A stretch of DNA of 64,000 nt, from positions 7,699,146-7,763,145 of the forward strand of contig CM033406.1 in NCBI GenBank assembly GCA_019426215.1. The letters are read 5' to 3'. Source of the stretch: Buddleja alternifolia. Lineage: Eukaryota > Streptophyta > Magnoliopsida > Lamiales > Scrophulariaceae. The notes beneath the pieces are model-generated. The model ran no database searches and was not told where the DNA came from. It saw only the letters and a program-made list of their open reading frames with translations. Positions 38,451 through 49,156 of this stretch are shown piece after piece. Position 1 is the stretch's first letter; every line of letters starts with the position of its first letter. The position numbers and the translations under genes are program-made.

Positions 38451-39833
38451 TTATTTTGAAAGTCCTTAATTTAAACTTGGAACAACAATTACATTAGAAT
38501 CTAATAAGTTTTTTACTTTTCTGCAGTTATTTGCTTATTATCTCTCTCACAATGATGACACCTAAACCTTTATCCGATTTGATAAAAAGATACATTTTGA
38601 CTGGACCAAAATACATAGAATGGCTTAACAAACTTAAGGATGGTCCTAAGTAGTGAGTCGATTGAGTATGTACTAGAACTCAGACGTCTCCTGTACCGAG
38701 TATATGGAAAGATGAGAGGGTTCGAATTTCCTACATAGACTGGGTCTGTGATAATCATCGAGCTAGAGGATACATGTTGAGTTCAATGTGCAGTGAGTTG
38801 CAAAGCTCTCGTGAAAAGATGGAGAATGCAAGAGACACATACTACTCCATCTTGACTCAATGTTTGGAGAGAATGGAAAGAACGTTCAGTATTTGATATC
38901 GAAGGAACTCTTCAGAACGAGAATGAGGGAACACAAGAATGTGGGAGATCATGTACTGAAAATGATGACCTTAATTGAAAAATTAAAGTCTTTAGATTAC
39001 TACATGGATCTTCACATCCAAGTTGACCTCATGTTGCAGTCGCTTCCTGATTCCTTTTACTACTTCGTCATGAACTTTGACATGAACGATATCAAGGGTT
39101 CGTTAGCTGGGCTCACAACCAAACTTGAACTTGTTCAAAGACAAATAAGGAGGAATAGAAAAGGGAATACAATTTCCAATCCTGAGAACGTACCACTGGA
39201 TGTCTACAAGTATGGGAAAGAAAAAGGAAAAATGGAAGCACCCCTGAAGGCTCGAAGAGAAATAGGAAACAAGAAAGGAAAGAACAAGCGCAAGGAAGTG
39301 CTTAAAGAAAAGAGTAGGTGTCTCTTCTGTGGTGAGCTGGGCCACTGGAGAAGGGAATGTCCTAATCGAGGCAAGACTACAGGTATGGAACCTTTCGTTT
39401 TAGAAACTAATTGTTCTATAAATGTATTTTCCAATTCGTGGATACTTGATTTTGGAGCTAGTGCTCACGTTTGTGTAATTAATCAGGATCTGCAGTGAAG
39501 TAGAAAGCTGGAGCATGGAGAGGTGCAAATCAGTGTTAGAAGCGTGTCGCAACTTGTCGCATTGGATCAACTTTTTTATGTTTATCATCTGAACATGTTT
39601 TAAATTTAGAGGATGTTTTGGTTTTGCCCAACGTGCTTAAAAACATTATTTCAATTCCTATGTTGGTTAGGAATAATTATGTTTTTTATTTCATTGACAG
39701 TACCTGCAGCATTTTATTTAATGATAATATTGTTGGCACTGCTACTTTAGTCAATGGCCTCTATTATTTAAACTTGCGAAATGAATGTGTTGTAAATGTT
39801 ATCTCAAAGAAGCGTGGTAGGCAATGTACTAAC
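38451..39833 (+). mobile_element. Ty1/copia fragment: gag, zinc knuckle, protease, pre-integrase start
   Basis: An opposite-strand copia piece lies between LINE A and LINE C. From ATG 38552 or 38555 the gag reads LTGPKYIEWLNKLK, then two adjacent in-frame stops (TAG TGA near 38,651). Later LFRTRMREHKNVGDHVL, LQSLPDSFYYFVMNFDM and a basic linker lead to an intact CCHC knuckle C-LF-C-GELG-H-WRRE-C near 39,320-39,361. The protease motif WILDFGASAHVC follows; the usual DSG is DFG. A TGA at 39496 ends the frame. The pre-integrase region (LPNVLKNIISIPMLVR, GLYYLNLRNE) runs to about 39,833 and stops abruptly at LINE C. No LTR is attached. It is close kin of the complete copia element at 44,663-53,617. 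Confidence 0.9.
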
Positions 39834-40298
39834 CTACTCTTGTTGACATTAGCTCTTAAAGCTGAAAGATCAGAAAACAAATCTAGACCCTTTTTGAGGG
39901 TATTAACTGAATGTATCAGCATTACAACATAACAAAAGATCATCAGCAAGTTTTAGCATAAAAATACGAGTTTTGAAAAATTTCCAATGGTATTTGAATT
40001 GCAAATCTGATAAAATAAAATTCTCAAGAATACCATGTAAAGCTTCCATTACCAAAACAAACAAATAAGGTGACATAGAATCACCTTGTTACGAGCTCCT
40101 TTAAAATAATAACCTTCAGTTTGATCATTAATATTTATTGAAAAAGCGGTAGTGGTGACACATTCTTTAATTCAATTAATAAATAATGGCTGAAAATTCA
40201 TATAATGAAGAAGCTTTAAGAGAAAAGTCCATTCAACCGTATCATATGCTTTCACAAGATCAACTTTAAAAGCACATCTAAGACCCGTTTTCCCTTTT
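39834..40298 (-). mobile_element. LINE C: reverse-transcriptase fragment
   Basis: On the minus strand, from 40,298 downward: KKGKTGLRCAFKVDLVKAYD, TVEWTF, NFQPLFI, FSININDQTEGYYFKG, then LADDLLLCCNADT with the catalytic Asp pair near 39,930-39,945, and KGLDLFSDLSALRANVNKSR. It is a more diverged relative of LINEs A and B and is frameshifted. The right edge at 40,298 coincides with the 3' end of LINE B, so LINE B probably inserted into this older LINE within its reverse-transcriptase region. The left edge at 39,834 is an abrupt join to the copia fragment. Confidence 0.85.
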
Positions 40299-40465
40299 TT
40301 GGGTAAAAGTTCAATTGCATATATGAATATAAAATTCGTACAAAAAAGTGCATAAGGGTATGGCCCTTACCGCACCATAGTAGCTAACATACTAGCTACT
40401 CCATGACTCCAAAAGCATTTTACTACACAATACATTGATTTTCAGAAATTGAAATTGAAAAAAAT

Positions 40466-43400
40466 CTACCAAGCTATGTGCCACAATCTCTTTACTGCCA
40501 TGCTTTGTAGCGAATCATTCAACGGTAATGATAGAATTTTATCTTTGACTACGTTTAGAACTCGGTAAGTTACTACCTCTGGAGTGCTCTTCTTTTGTTC
40601 AAAAATCCGAGTGTTTCTCTCCTTCCATATCATGTAAACCAATGTGCTCAACAAGATTCGATAAGAACAATTGATCAAATGTTTACCTCTCCATCTGCTT
40701 GATGCCCACACAACTCCTCGTTCCCATTCCAATATTGACCACGTGAACTTTGACTTCTTTTTTTAGAATAGATAAACATCTTTGTGAGAAAGAACAATCA
40801 AAGAAGACATGATTATGTGGATCGGACATTTATATTCCCCATGTCTGATCCATGGGATTTTTCCCGGGCCATGTAACAAAGCAAGTCATTCAACCCTAGG
40901 CATTTTCATTCAACCTAAGTGCTGATTTCGTAGTGAACTTACCTGACTTGGTTAATTTCCAACTCACCCAATCTTCTCTAGTTGGAGCTGTAGAAGGAAG
41001 CGATTCCGTTATTTGTTGAATCTCGAAACGTCTAGAGGACGGCCACTCCCACTCTCTTTGAGCTATAACACTTGATAATTTTGCATCCATTGGTATCCCC
41101 GATATTAGCGGTCCATTCGGATGTTTGTTTCCAAGTACACCATTTTTATGCCACGGATCCCGCCAAAGAAAGTACGTTGCTCCATTCCCAATAAGTTGGA
41201 ACGCATCACACTAGTGGCCTCAATTTAAGCAATTGCCTCCAACTCCATGGGCGTGAGGAGGGTATCGATACACTCCAAAAGGAGTCATTGCGTAGTCTAT
41301 TCTTTGTCACCCACATAGTCCAAACCGAGGTACCATCATCCACCATAAGAGCCTAAATATGTTTAACCATAAGTGCCTGGTTTTGAGGTAGAAGCGGTGT
41401 GATGCTGAGTCTGCCTTCTGAAATCCTCAAGCAAACTGTTTCCCACCCTACTTTTGAGTATCCCGAGTCAGAATTACCAAAACTTCCTCATCCTTGTCTC
41501 AATGTTTTGAAGAATTTTTAGGCAAAAGAAACATACCAGCCCAATAAACATGTAACGAAGAGAGAACGGATTTGATCAATTGCACACGACCTGCATAAGA
41601 AAGAGATTTGTTCGTCCAAGACCCAATCTTCTTATCCACCTTATCAATCAAGGGTTTGCAATCAGCGACAGTGAGTTTAGATGTAATAAGTGGAACACCA
41701 AGATATCTACCGGCAGTTGTCCAATTGGAAATTGAGCTATACGGGTCAAAACGTCACTTTCAGGCCGAGCTTTTGATGAGATGAGTATATTACTCTTCGC
41801 CGAATTAGCTTTCAAGCCTGATAATTTACCGAATTCTTTTGTACCCTTCTTGAGGACCTCTATGGAGTGAGCATCTGCGTTGCAAAAAAGAAGTAGATAA
41901 TCTGTAAAACTTAGCATAAACGTTTTTATACGCTTACACTTCCAATGAAATTGGAATACCGGATCTTGTTCAATGTATTTTTGTAATATCCCATGCAATG
42001 CTTCCATAACCAAAATAAAAATATAAGGGGAAATGGGATCCCCTTGCCATAAGGACTCTTTTCCATGAAAGTATCCCTCCGCTGCCCCGTTTATGTTGAT
42101 GGAAAAAGAGGGGGTAGTCATGCACTGCTTTACCCAGCCGATGAAGATAGGATGGAAGTTCATAGTTTTGAGGAGCTCCATGACAAAGCTCCATTCAACC
42201 GTATCATAAGCTTTCATCAAATCTACTTTGAAAGCACATCTCGCAGGAAGATTCTTTTGGTTATAGCCATGCAATAGTTCTTGTGCCAAGAGAACGTTGT
42301 CACTAATTCTTCTCCCTTGTATAAAAGCTGTTTGGGACTGGTCAACCAATTGCTTCAGATTCTCATACATACGATTCGCCATGATTTCAGATATCACCTT
42401 ATAAATAACATTGCAACATGATATTGGTCTAAAATCCTTCGGATGTTTGAGTACCTCAACTTTTGGGATAAGGGATATAATAGTAGAATTAATTTCTTTC
42501 ACCAACTTACCCGTAACAAAGAAGTGTATGATGGCATTCAATATTTCTTCACCAATGATATTTCATGCTCTTTTGACGAAAAGTGAGTTGAAACCATCCG
42601 GGCCCGGAGCCTTATCATCACTAAACCCAAAAATGACATCTTTAATTTCTTTCATCGTAACCGGTCAAATCATATAGATTGCATCATTCGGAGATAACTT
42701 TTTGTGAATGAAGGGGGAGAGAGAACCTTCCTCCACAATAGGTATCATAGACTTTCCAAGCAAATTTTCATAGAATGATACAAGATCTGGTTCATCAATC
42801 ACGACTCCACTCTCACCTTCAATACGTGTAATTCTTGATCTTGCTCTGCGAACAGCCATTTTCCTGAAGAAGAAGGATGTACATTGATGATCCCCGTTTT
42901 TAAGCCATGCTATTTTTGCCCTTTGATTAAGAAAAGATTGTTCATTGGCGACCGCTTTAGAGAATATTACTCTACACCACTTCTCTAGCATCAATAGAGG
43001 TTCAAAGGTCGGATGCAAAGCAAGTAACTCTTGAGATGCTTCAAGAAAATTTCTTACTTCATGAACATTTACCCCAAGATCACCTTCGCGCCTTCTCAAA
43101 CCTTTGAATACCGGTCTCAGATTTTTTAGCTTACAAATTATCGAATACATCGGAACACCATAAATTTTATGCCTCCACACACTCACAATGGATGGAATGA
43201 ATTCCATGGAATCAGCCATGTAATTATCAAATTTGAACCACAATTTTTTACCTCAGCTGACGTGTTCAAATTTAAGTACAAGGGGAGAGTGATACGAAGT
43301 TTTTAGCAGGACACAAGAATAAGCCATATTTGGGGTACCTTATGAACCAATTAGGGTTCGCCACCACCCTATCCAATCTTCTCCATTTGCTATCATTTCC

Positions 43401-43956
43401 TCCTTGTCTATTGTGCCATGAGTACCATGGACCCTCCATTGGAAGGGTAATAAGGTCCAAAGCTGCAAGACAAGCCTGAAATTCATCATTTAGATCTTCT
43501 TCCATACTTCCTCCTAAGGCCTCGCTATAGTCCATAATAGCATTAAAATCTCCCATAAGTGCCTAAGCATCATCAACTCGATTTTCAGAATAAGCCAGCA
43601 TATCATCCCACAAACCTCTTCTTTCACCAACTGTATTCAGCCCGTACGCAAAGGAAACATATAACACCATATGATGATCATGAGAAATTATTTCGCAATG
43701 AACAATCTGGTCAGTATTCACATAAGACGAATCCCATCCAACCCATATACGTTTCCCCGGACCATTCACGTAATCAAAATACCAATTACAAGAAGAATGA
43801 ACGTAATTAATTAATAAAGTAAGCATTTTTTCAACAACCCTAGTTTCAACAAGAAGAGCACATACCTAAATCATGTAATGAAATAAATTCACGGGTAGCT
43901 TGTTGGTGGTCCTTTTTATTCAGACCAAGCACATTCCAACAAGCTATTAGTATCAT
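40466..43956 (-). pseudogene. LINE B ORF2 (endonuclease, reverse transcriptase, zinc-finger region)
   Basis: Begins at ATG 43956 (IACWNVLGLNKKDHQQ) and ends with MAVKRLWHIAW at 40466. Endonuclease landmarks: AYGLNTVGERR, MGDFNAIM, LDRVVANPN, and TSYHSP after a frame change near 43,300. Reverse transcriptase landmarks: DDKAPGPDGFNS, STIISLIPKVEV, DFRPISCCNVIYKVI, QTAFIQGRRISDN, FKVDLMKAYDTVEW, GDPISPYIFILVMEAL. The catalytic FADD motif reads FTDYLLLF, so the second Asp is Tyr. The C-terminal part has REDWVSWKLTKSGKFTTKSA and LVYMIWKERNTRIF, the zinc-finger region typical of plant LINEs. No RNase H follows. Frameshifts near 43,560, 43,250, 42,540, 41,700 and 41,090 make it dead. Confidence 0.92.
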
Positions 43957-44337
43957 TTAACATCCTCTAAAGAGGCTGCTTGAATAGGACCCCGCGAGTA
44001 TTCGATATTTTCCTCATCATCAACAACGATATCCTCCATCTCCAAATTCTCCAAAAGAGCAAACGGATTGTTGTCTATCACATCATTATTCCCTTCGGCT
44101 CTAAGACAGTTCTTTGTTACCGGTTTTGCTACCCAACTCCTCATCGGCTCTTTACTTTTGTCCTTATACAAGTTATTCCATGCATGTGTTTGAAACTGCC
44201 ACGCTTTCTCCACATTAGGATTAGGTCGTTTGACTGCCTTCTTCATCAACGAACTCCCCTCTTCTACATGTCCATAAGAATTGCATGAATTACAAATTGA
44301 TGGTCTCCATCCATATTCGATATTCGCTTTGCATGCT

Positions 44338-44355
44338 CCATTATACTCTCCATTC
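44338..44355. repeat. Target-site duplication, left copy (18 bp)
   Basis: CCATTATACTCTCCATTC, identical to 44580-44597 on the other side of the 224-bp LINE insertion. It is host sequence from LINE B ORF1. Confidence 0.95.
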
Positions 44356-44579
44356 AAAGTACTTCGCTACAAAGCATGGCAGTAAAGAGATTGTATCTCT
44401 GGCACACAGCTTGGTAGATTTCTTTCATTTTCAATTTCTGAAAATATAGGTATTGTGTAGCTTATGCTTTTGGAGTCATGGAGTAGCTAGCATATTAGCT
44501 ACTATGGTGCGGTAAGGGCCATACCCTTATGCGGTTTTTTGTACGGATTTTATATTCATATATGCAATTGAACTTTTAC
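44356..44579 (+). mobile_element. 224-bp 5'-truncated LINE insertion with 18-bp target-site duplication
   Basis: The plus-strand sequence from 44,363 repeats, in opposite orientation, the last codons and 3' UTR of LINE B (compare minus 40,510-40,301): GCATGGCAGTAAAGAGATTG, GGAGTCATGGAGTAGCTAGC, GGTGCGGTAAGGGCCATACC, ending TGCAATTGAACTTTTAC. It is flanked by identical 18-bp copies of CCATTATACTCTCCATTC at 44338-44355 and 44580-44597. Removing the insert and one copy restores LINE B ORF1. There is no poly(A) between the LINE terminus and the duplication. This is a clean target-primed reverse-transcription product. Confidence 0.95.
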
Positions 44580-44597
44580 CCATTATACTCTCCATTC
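44580..44597. repeat. Target-site duplication, right copy (18 bp)
   Basis: Right-hand copy of CCATTATACTCTCCATTC. It starts directly after the LINE 3' terminus TTGAACTTTTAC. Confidence 0.95.
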
Positions 44598-44657
44598 TCC
44601 GACGGTAGAAGCAAGAAGATATGATCCTCAAATTTTGCATTGATATCAAAAATAACA

Positions 44658-44662
44658 CACAC
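44658..44662. repeat. Copia target-site duplication, left copy CACAC
   Basis: CACAC directly before the LTR start, repeated at 53618-53622 directly after the other LTR. The flanks are LINE B ORF1 on both sides. Confidence 0.9.
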
Positions 44663-46323
44663 TGTTAGGAATCCCGTACAGTAAAAACAGAGAATTGCAG
44701 CGGAAGATTCGAGGATTCCTACCGGTAGATCACAAAAATAAATATGATGATTTTTTCATGGATTTCGCAAAAAATTACAATAAATAAACATACCCTTTTG
44801 ATTCGTTTATTGATTCTGCAGAACAGCAATCCTCCAAGGGCTCCTGTCTCTAAAGCTTCACGGAAAACGAGCCTTCCAAAAATCCCGAAACTCCTCATTT
44901 TCTTGTTAGAGTGGACGGCTAGAGAGGAGAGAGGGGAGAGAGTTCTTTTTCCTTTTGTGTTGTGTAATCAGATTAGTTACCTTGTCACTTAGGATTTGTT
45001 CTACTGTAGGAGTCCCATTTAAACTCAACTAGCTTGTGGAACAAGTTGGAGGCTACTCCAAAAACCCTAGTAGTGGCCGCTCCCTTAGGGCTCTTTTTGG
45101 ACTGGGTGGGCTTTTAATTTGATTGTGCAATTTCTAGCCCATCTGTATATATTTAAATTTAAATCCAATTTAAATATAATATATACTATTAATTAATTCT
45201 AATTAATTAATATACTAATTAAATAATTTAATCTAATCTAATTAAATTAATTATTTAATTAATTGATTTAATTTAATTAAATCAATCAGTTCATTTAATT
45301 CTTTCTAAAAGATTTACACAAAAAGATACATCCCGCTCGTTTCTTATAGCGCGACTCTTTAGATTCGTCTCAATTGGCAAAGAGAGGAATTACCTAAGGA
45401 TGTGAGTGTCACCTAGCTAATCCCGTGGACTCACATCGTAACCCAATTGAGTACGAAATGAATGAATCATTTTACGAACCTCTTGACCATAAATACCGTA
45501 TGAGTATAAGCCCTTCATTGAAGTATCCCAATGAAGAGAGAGTCATGGAAAATGTCAAACCCACTAAACTTGATATTGTGCATTAGATTATAGCATAATG
45601 AAATTACTAAACTACCCTCAATGTCCCACATGAGTTAGTTGTTTATGGTTTGGCCAAAGACTTATAATTTCATTAGCCTATAATCGCACAGGATACTTTC
45701 TCGTTTACTCTCGAGATAGTGAATCCCATCTTGGCGATCAGTGATCAATTGCTACTTGTCTCATTGATATCGCACTTCGAGGTCGACCCCACACGACAGG
45801 TGATATGGGCCTAACTACTCTGGTAACAGATCCAATAATACAAGCACATTGATCATGAACCCTCAGGTCTAAGGCTCACGCATACTATTATGATCAGTAA
45901 TCCAATCGTTGACAATCACTGAGTAAATACCCATGTGATCGGATTACTACGAGCCGTGTTCGAATATGTCAAATCCATTGACATATCTATGATACTTGCT
46001 CCCACTATCTCTATAGTGTTCGACTGGCACTCATCGACAGAGCATGTGTCATACAAGTCGAATCTTAATGCCCAATCAAGATTCTTTGACTGGCGAACCC
46101 ATTTAAGTGATAAGGTGTAAGACTTTTCCCATGCCACATCTTTATTCCATATGACCTTTATTCACATGGACTATATGCCCAATACTTGTTTAGATGTCGT
46201 AAAGATTTATATGAACAAAATATAAATGCCTTTATTAATTTCTTTTCAATAGTTTGTACAACATAATAAGATACCCTAATCTAACTGTTTGTCCTCATTG
46301 GCATCTAGGGCATATACCTAACA
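44663..46323 (-). repeat. 3' LTR of the copia element (1,661 bp)
   Basis: Plus strand begins TGTTAGGAATCCCGTACAG and ends GGGCATATACCTAACA. It matches the 5' LTR closely, with a few substitutions and small indels. For example it has ACTCAACTAG near 45,025 where the other has only a short GAG, and lacks the AAAGGGCAAAGAGTC insertion seen near 53,433. A run of TTAATTAA-type AT repeats lies near 45,180-45,290. Open frames inside (44744-44992, 45916-46137) also recur in the other LTR and are not genes. Confidence 0.97.
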
Positions 46324-46336
46324 ATCTCCCACTTGC
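46324..46336 (-). promoter_or_regulatory. Polypurine tract
   Basis: Minus strand reads GCAAGTGGGAGAT directly before the 3' LTR TGTTAGG, the usual plus-strand priming site of copia elements. Confidence 0.9.
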
Positions 46337-46338
46337 AC

Positions 46339-48085
46339 TTAATGCCAATCGCTTTGGCATCTTATACCCATCTTTTCAAGATGTCGCTCTAGCATCGCCT
46401 GCGCTAATGGCTTAGTGAGTGGGTCAGCTACGTTATCCGCTGAGGCTATTTCTGCACGGCGATGTCGCCTCTTCCAAGGATTTCTCGAATTATGTGATAT
46501 CTCCTCTCTATGTGTTTGGATTTGTTGTGAGACCTTGGTTCCTTTGCTTTGTGCAAGGGCTCCGTTGTTGTCACACCATAGTGGCAATGGAAGCTCTATG
46601 CTAGGAACAACTTGAAGTTCAGTAAAGGACTTCTTTATCCAAATAGCCTCCTTAGCCGCCTTCGAGGCTGCCACATATTCAGTTTCGGTGGTCGAATCGG
46701 CAGTTGTGCTTTGCTTGGAACTTTTCCAAGACACTGCTCCACCGTTTAAAGTGAGAAGTGTATTTTCGGTCATCGATGTCAGATTGGAAATCTGAATCAG
46801 TATAACCATCCACTTTCATTTCTCCATTGCCATATGTGAGGATCATATCTTTAGTTCTTCTCAAGTACTTTAAGATTGATTTCACAGCCATCCATAGTTC
46901 TTTGCCTGGGTTTGCTTGAAACCTACTTACCACGCTCACAGCGTATGCAAGATCTGGTCTCGTGCATAACATCGCGTACATAAGACTTCCCACTGCCGAG
47001 GCATAGGGGATGGTACTCATTTCTCTTCGATCTTCCTCACTTTGAGGACTCATCTTTTTGGAGAGATGAATTCCATGTCTCATGGGCAAAAGACCTCTTT
47101 TAGAATTTTCTTTCCCAAATCGCTTTAGGACCTTTTCTAAGTAGAGGGCTTGGGAGAGACCAATTGACATATTCGATCTATCCCTGTAGATTCGAATTAA
47201 TAGGACATAGGTGGCTTCTCCTAAGTCTTTCACGGAGAATGTGCTTGAAAGCCATGTCTTAACCGAAGTTAGCAAACCTGTATCATTCCCTATAAGTAGT
47301 AGAATGTCGTCCACGTATAGCACCAGGAATGATATCTTGCTCCCACTGACCTTTATATAGACACATGGTTCATCCTCGTTTTTTATAAAGCCGTTGTTTC
47401 GCACTTCTTCATCAAAACGAAGGTTCCAACTGCGAGAGGCCTACTTCAGTCCATAAATGGACCTATTTAACTTGCAGACCTTATGAGAATTGGTATTGGA
47501 TATGAAACCTTTGGGCTGCTCCATATAGATATCCTCCTCGAGGAATCCATTTAGGAAGGCGGTTTTCACATCCATTTGCCAGATTTCATAATCCAGCTAT
47601 GCAGCTATTGAAAGTAGAATTCTAATGGATTTGATCATAGCTACTGGTGAAAAGGTATCCTCATAGTCAATGTCCTCCTTCTGACTATACTCTTTCGCCA
47701 CTAGCCTGGCCTTATAGGTATCCACCTTGCCATCCGGACCTATCTTTCTCTTATAGATCCATTTGCATCCAATAGGTACAATACCTTTGGGAGGACCTAC
47801 TAGATTCCAGACTTGGTTCGAATACATCGAATCCATTTCCACTTTCATAGCTTCATGCCATTTCGCAGAATCCATATCCATCATTGCCTGGTCATAACTA
47901 GAGGGACCGTCTCCATGGTTTCCTTCTGCTACTGCAAGCAAATTATACTCTCCTTGTAGCAGACAATCATATCTCGCAGGCGGTTGAGATACTCTAGTAG
48001 ACCTGCGCACTGATGGTTGTATCGTTTCTGGGTCGGGTTGGGTCTCTTGAACAGTGTCTTCCACAGGGGATTCATTTTGCAACAA
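46339..48085 (-). pseudogene. Copia reverse transcriptase and RNase H
   Basis: From 48085: a Pro/Ser-rich linker with RRSTRVSQPPARY, then WHEAMKVEMDSMYSNQVWNL, GCKWIYKRKIGPDGKVDTYK and FSPVAMIKSIRILLSIAA. An in-frame TAG near 47,598 interrupts [18 protein letters not shown] second TAG at about 47,441 replaces the Gln of SIYGLKQASRSWN. From 47404 LVLYVDDILLLIGND carries the catalytic Asp pair, followed by SAVGSLMYAMLCTRPDLAYA. RNase H (YTDSDFQSD, TTETEYVAASKAAKEAIWI, DNVADPLTKPL) is split by frameshifts near 46,750 and 46,500. It stops about 15 bp before the polypurine tract. Confidence 0.93.
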
Positions 48086-49126
48086 TGATCTCCTGCTCGA
48101 ATGAATTCTTCTTCGAGAAAGATTGCCTGTAAGGCAACAATGATCTTTTAATCATCGGGAAGGCAACAACGAATCGTCTTTTCATGGACCTAGCCTCCAA
48201 TTTCTCTGCCTCGGTCTTTTTCACGTAAGCTGGGCAACCCCATATTCTTATGTGTTTCAGATTAGGCTTCCTTCCACGCCATATCTGATATGGTGTTCCA
48301 GGAACAAATTTGGAGGGACATCTATTCAAAATATGAGTTGCTGTAAGTAGCGCGTGCCCCCACAATGAAATAGGCAAATCTGTGTAGCTGAGCATGGATC
48401 GAACCATGTCCAACAATGTTCGATTCCTACGTTCTGCTACGCCTTTTAATTGTGGAGTTGCTGGAGGAATACGCCATGTTCTCGAAGGAACTGGTCAAAC
48501 TCTGCACTCATATATTCACCACCGCCGTCAGATCGAAGTGTCTTTATATGATGCCCAGTTTGGTTTTCGACTAAAGTCTTGATTTCAATGAATTTCTCCA
48601 ATGATTCAGACTTGTACTTCATTAAATACACGTAGCCATATCTAGAATGGTCATCGGTAAATGTGATGAAGTACTGAAAACCACTGCGGGCCATATTTCC
48701 AAATGGTCCGCACACATCAGTATGAACTAGACCTAAGACTTTTGTGGCTCTTTCAAAATTCCTTGTGAAGGGGGACTTGGTCATTTTGCGTTGGACACAA
48801 GACTCACAAGTGGGATAGGGATCTGATCCCAATGAGTCTATGACTCTATCCTTTTCTAACTCGTGTAGTCTTTGGTTCCCGACATGACCTAGTCTTAAGT
48901 GCCATAGCTGCCTCAAGTTTGTACCATACCTTTTGCGTTTTCTTGTTACAGCGTTAACATTACAATCGTTTTGGACATTAATATAATATAAACCATTTAT
49001 TAAAGACGCATTGCCAACACATTCATTTCTAAAATAAATGTCACAAGAATTGTTCATAATGGAAAATAAATAACCTTTCCTGACTAAAATAGGAATTGAA
49101 ACAATATTCTTAAGCCCGTTGGCCAA
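48072..49126 (-). pseudogene. Copia pre-integrase and integrase
   Basis: Minus-strand frame from 49126: NGLKNIVSIPILVRKGYLF, then LWHLRLGHVGNQRLHEL and TCESCVQRKM, the HHCC zinc-binding pattern. The core follows with HTDVCGPFGNM (first Asp), TDDHSRYGYVYLMK, and TLRSDGGGEYMS (second Asp). A frameshift near 48,450 precedes GVAERRNRTLLDMVRSMLSY, which holds the third catalytic residue (Glu). The C-terminal part has LWGHALLTATHILNRCPSK and YQIWRGRKPNLKHIRIWGC. The enzyme would insert the cDNA into chromosomal DNA. Confidence 0.93.
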
Positions 49127-49156
49127 AACAAGGCAATTGTCTAAATATAATAAATG

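Larger units (their letters stand above)
40299..44662 (-). mobile_element. LINE B, 3' part (ORF1 end, ORF2, 3' UTR)
   Basis: This is the larger part of LINE B, whose 5' part continues at 53,618-54,206 beyond a nested copia element. On the minus strand it holds the end of ORF1, complete but frameshifted ORF2 and a 3' UTR of about 165 bp ending GCAATTGAACTTTTACCC at 40,299-40,316. No poly(A) tail follows beyond the AAAAAA that belongs to the LINE C sense. Its 3' UTR defines the family terminus, because the short insertion at 44,356-44,579 ends at the same place. Confidence 0.92.
43953..44662 (-). pseudogene. LINE B ORF1, C-terminal part (split by two insertions)
   Basis: Continues ORF1 from the copia insertion site at 44,662. 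VIFDINAKFEDHIFLLLPSE leads to GEYNG, is interrupted by the 224-bp LINE insertion, then goes on NGEYNGACKANIEYGWRPSI. The zinc knuckle C-NS-C-NSYG-H-VEEG-S has lost its last cysteine. The frame ends ASLEDVK with TGA at 43955-43953, overlapping the ORF2 ATG (43956-43954) as ATGA. The overlap lies in the uninterrupted frame here, so this copy shows the arrangement directly. Confidence 0.88.

Noticed and set aside
40301..44580. An inverted repeat (40,301-40,510 against 44,356-44,579) that could be taken for the ends of a 4.3-kb DNA transposon
   Set aside because: The right arm is bounded by its own 18-bp target-site duplication and both arms are LINE 3' ends. It is a second LINE insertion in opposite orientation, not a terminal inverted repeat.
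44744..46137. Open frames repeated at 52032-52277 and 53196-53447 as a duplicated gene pair
   Set aside because: They lie inside the two copia LTRs and recur only because the LTRs are identical; no domain is present.
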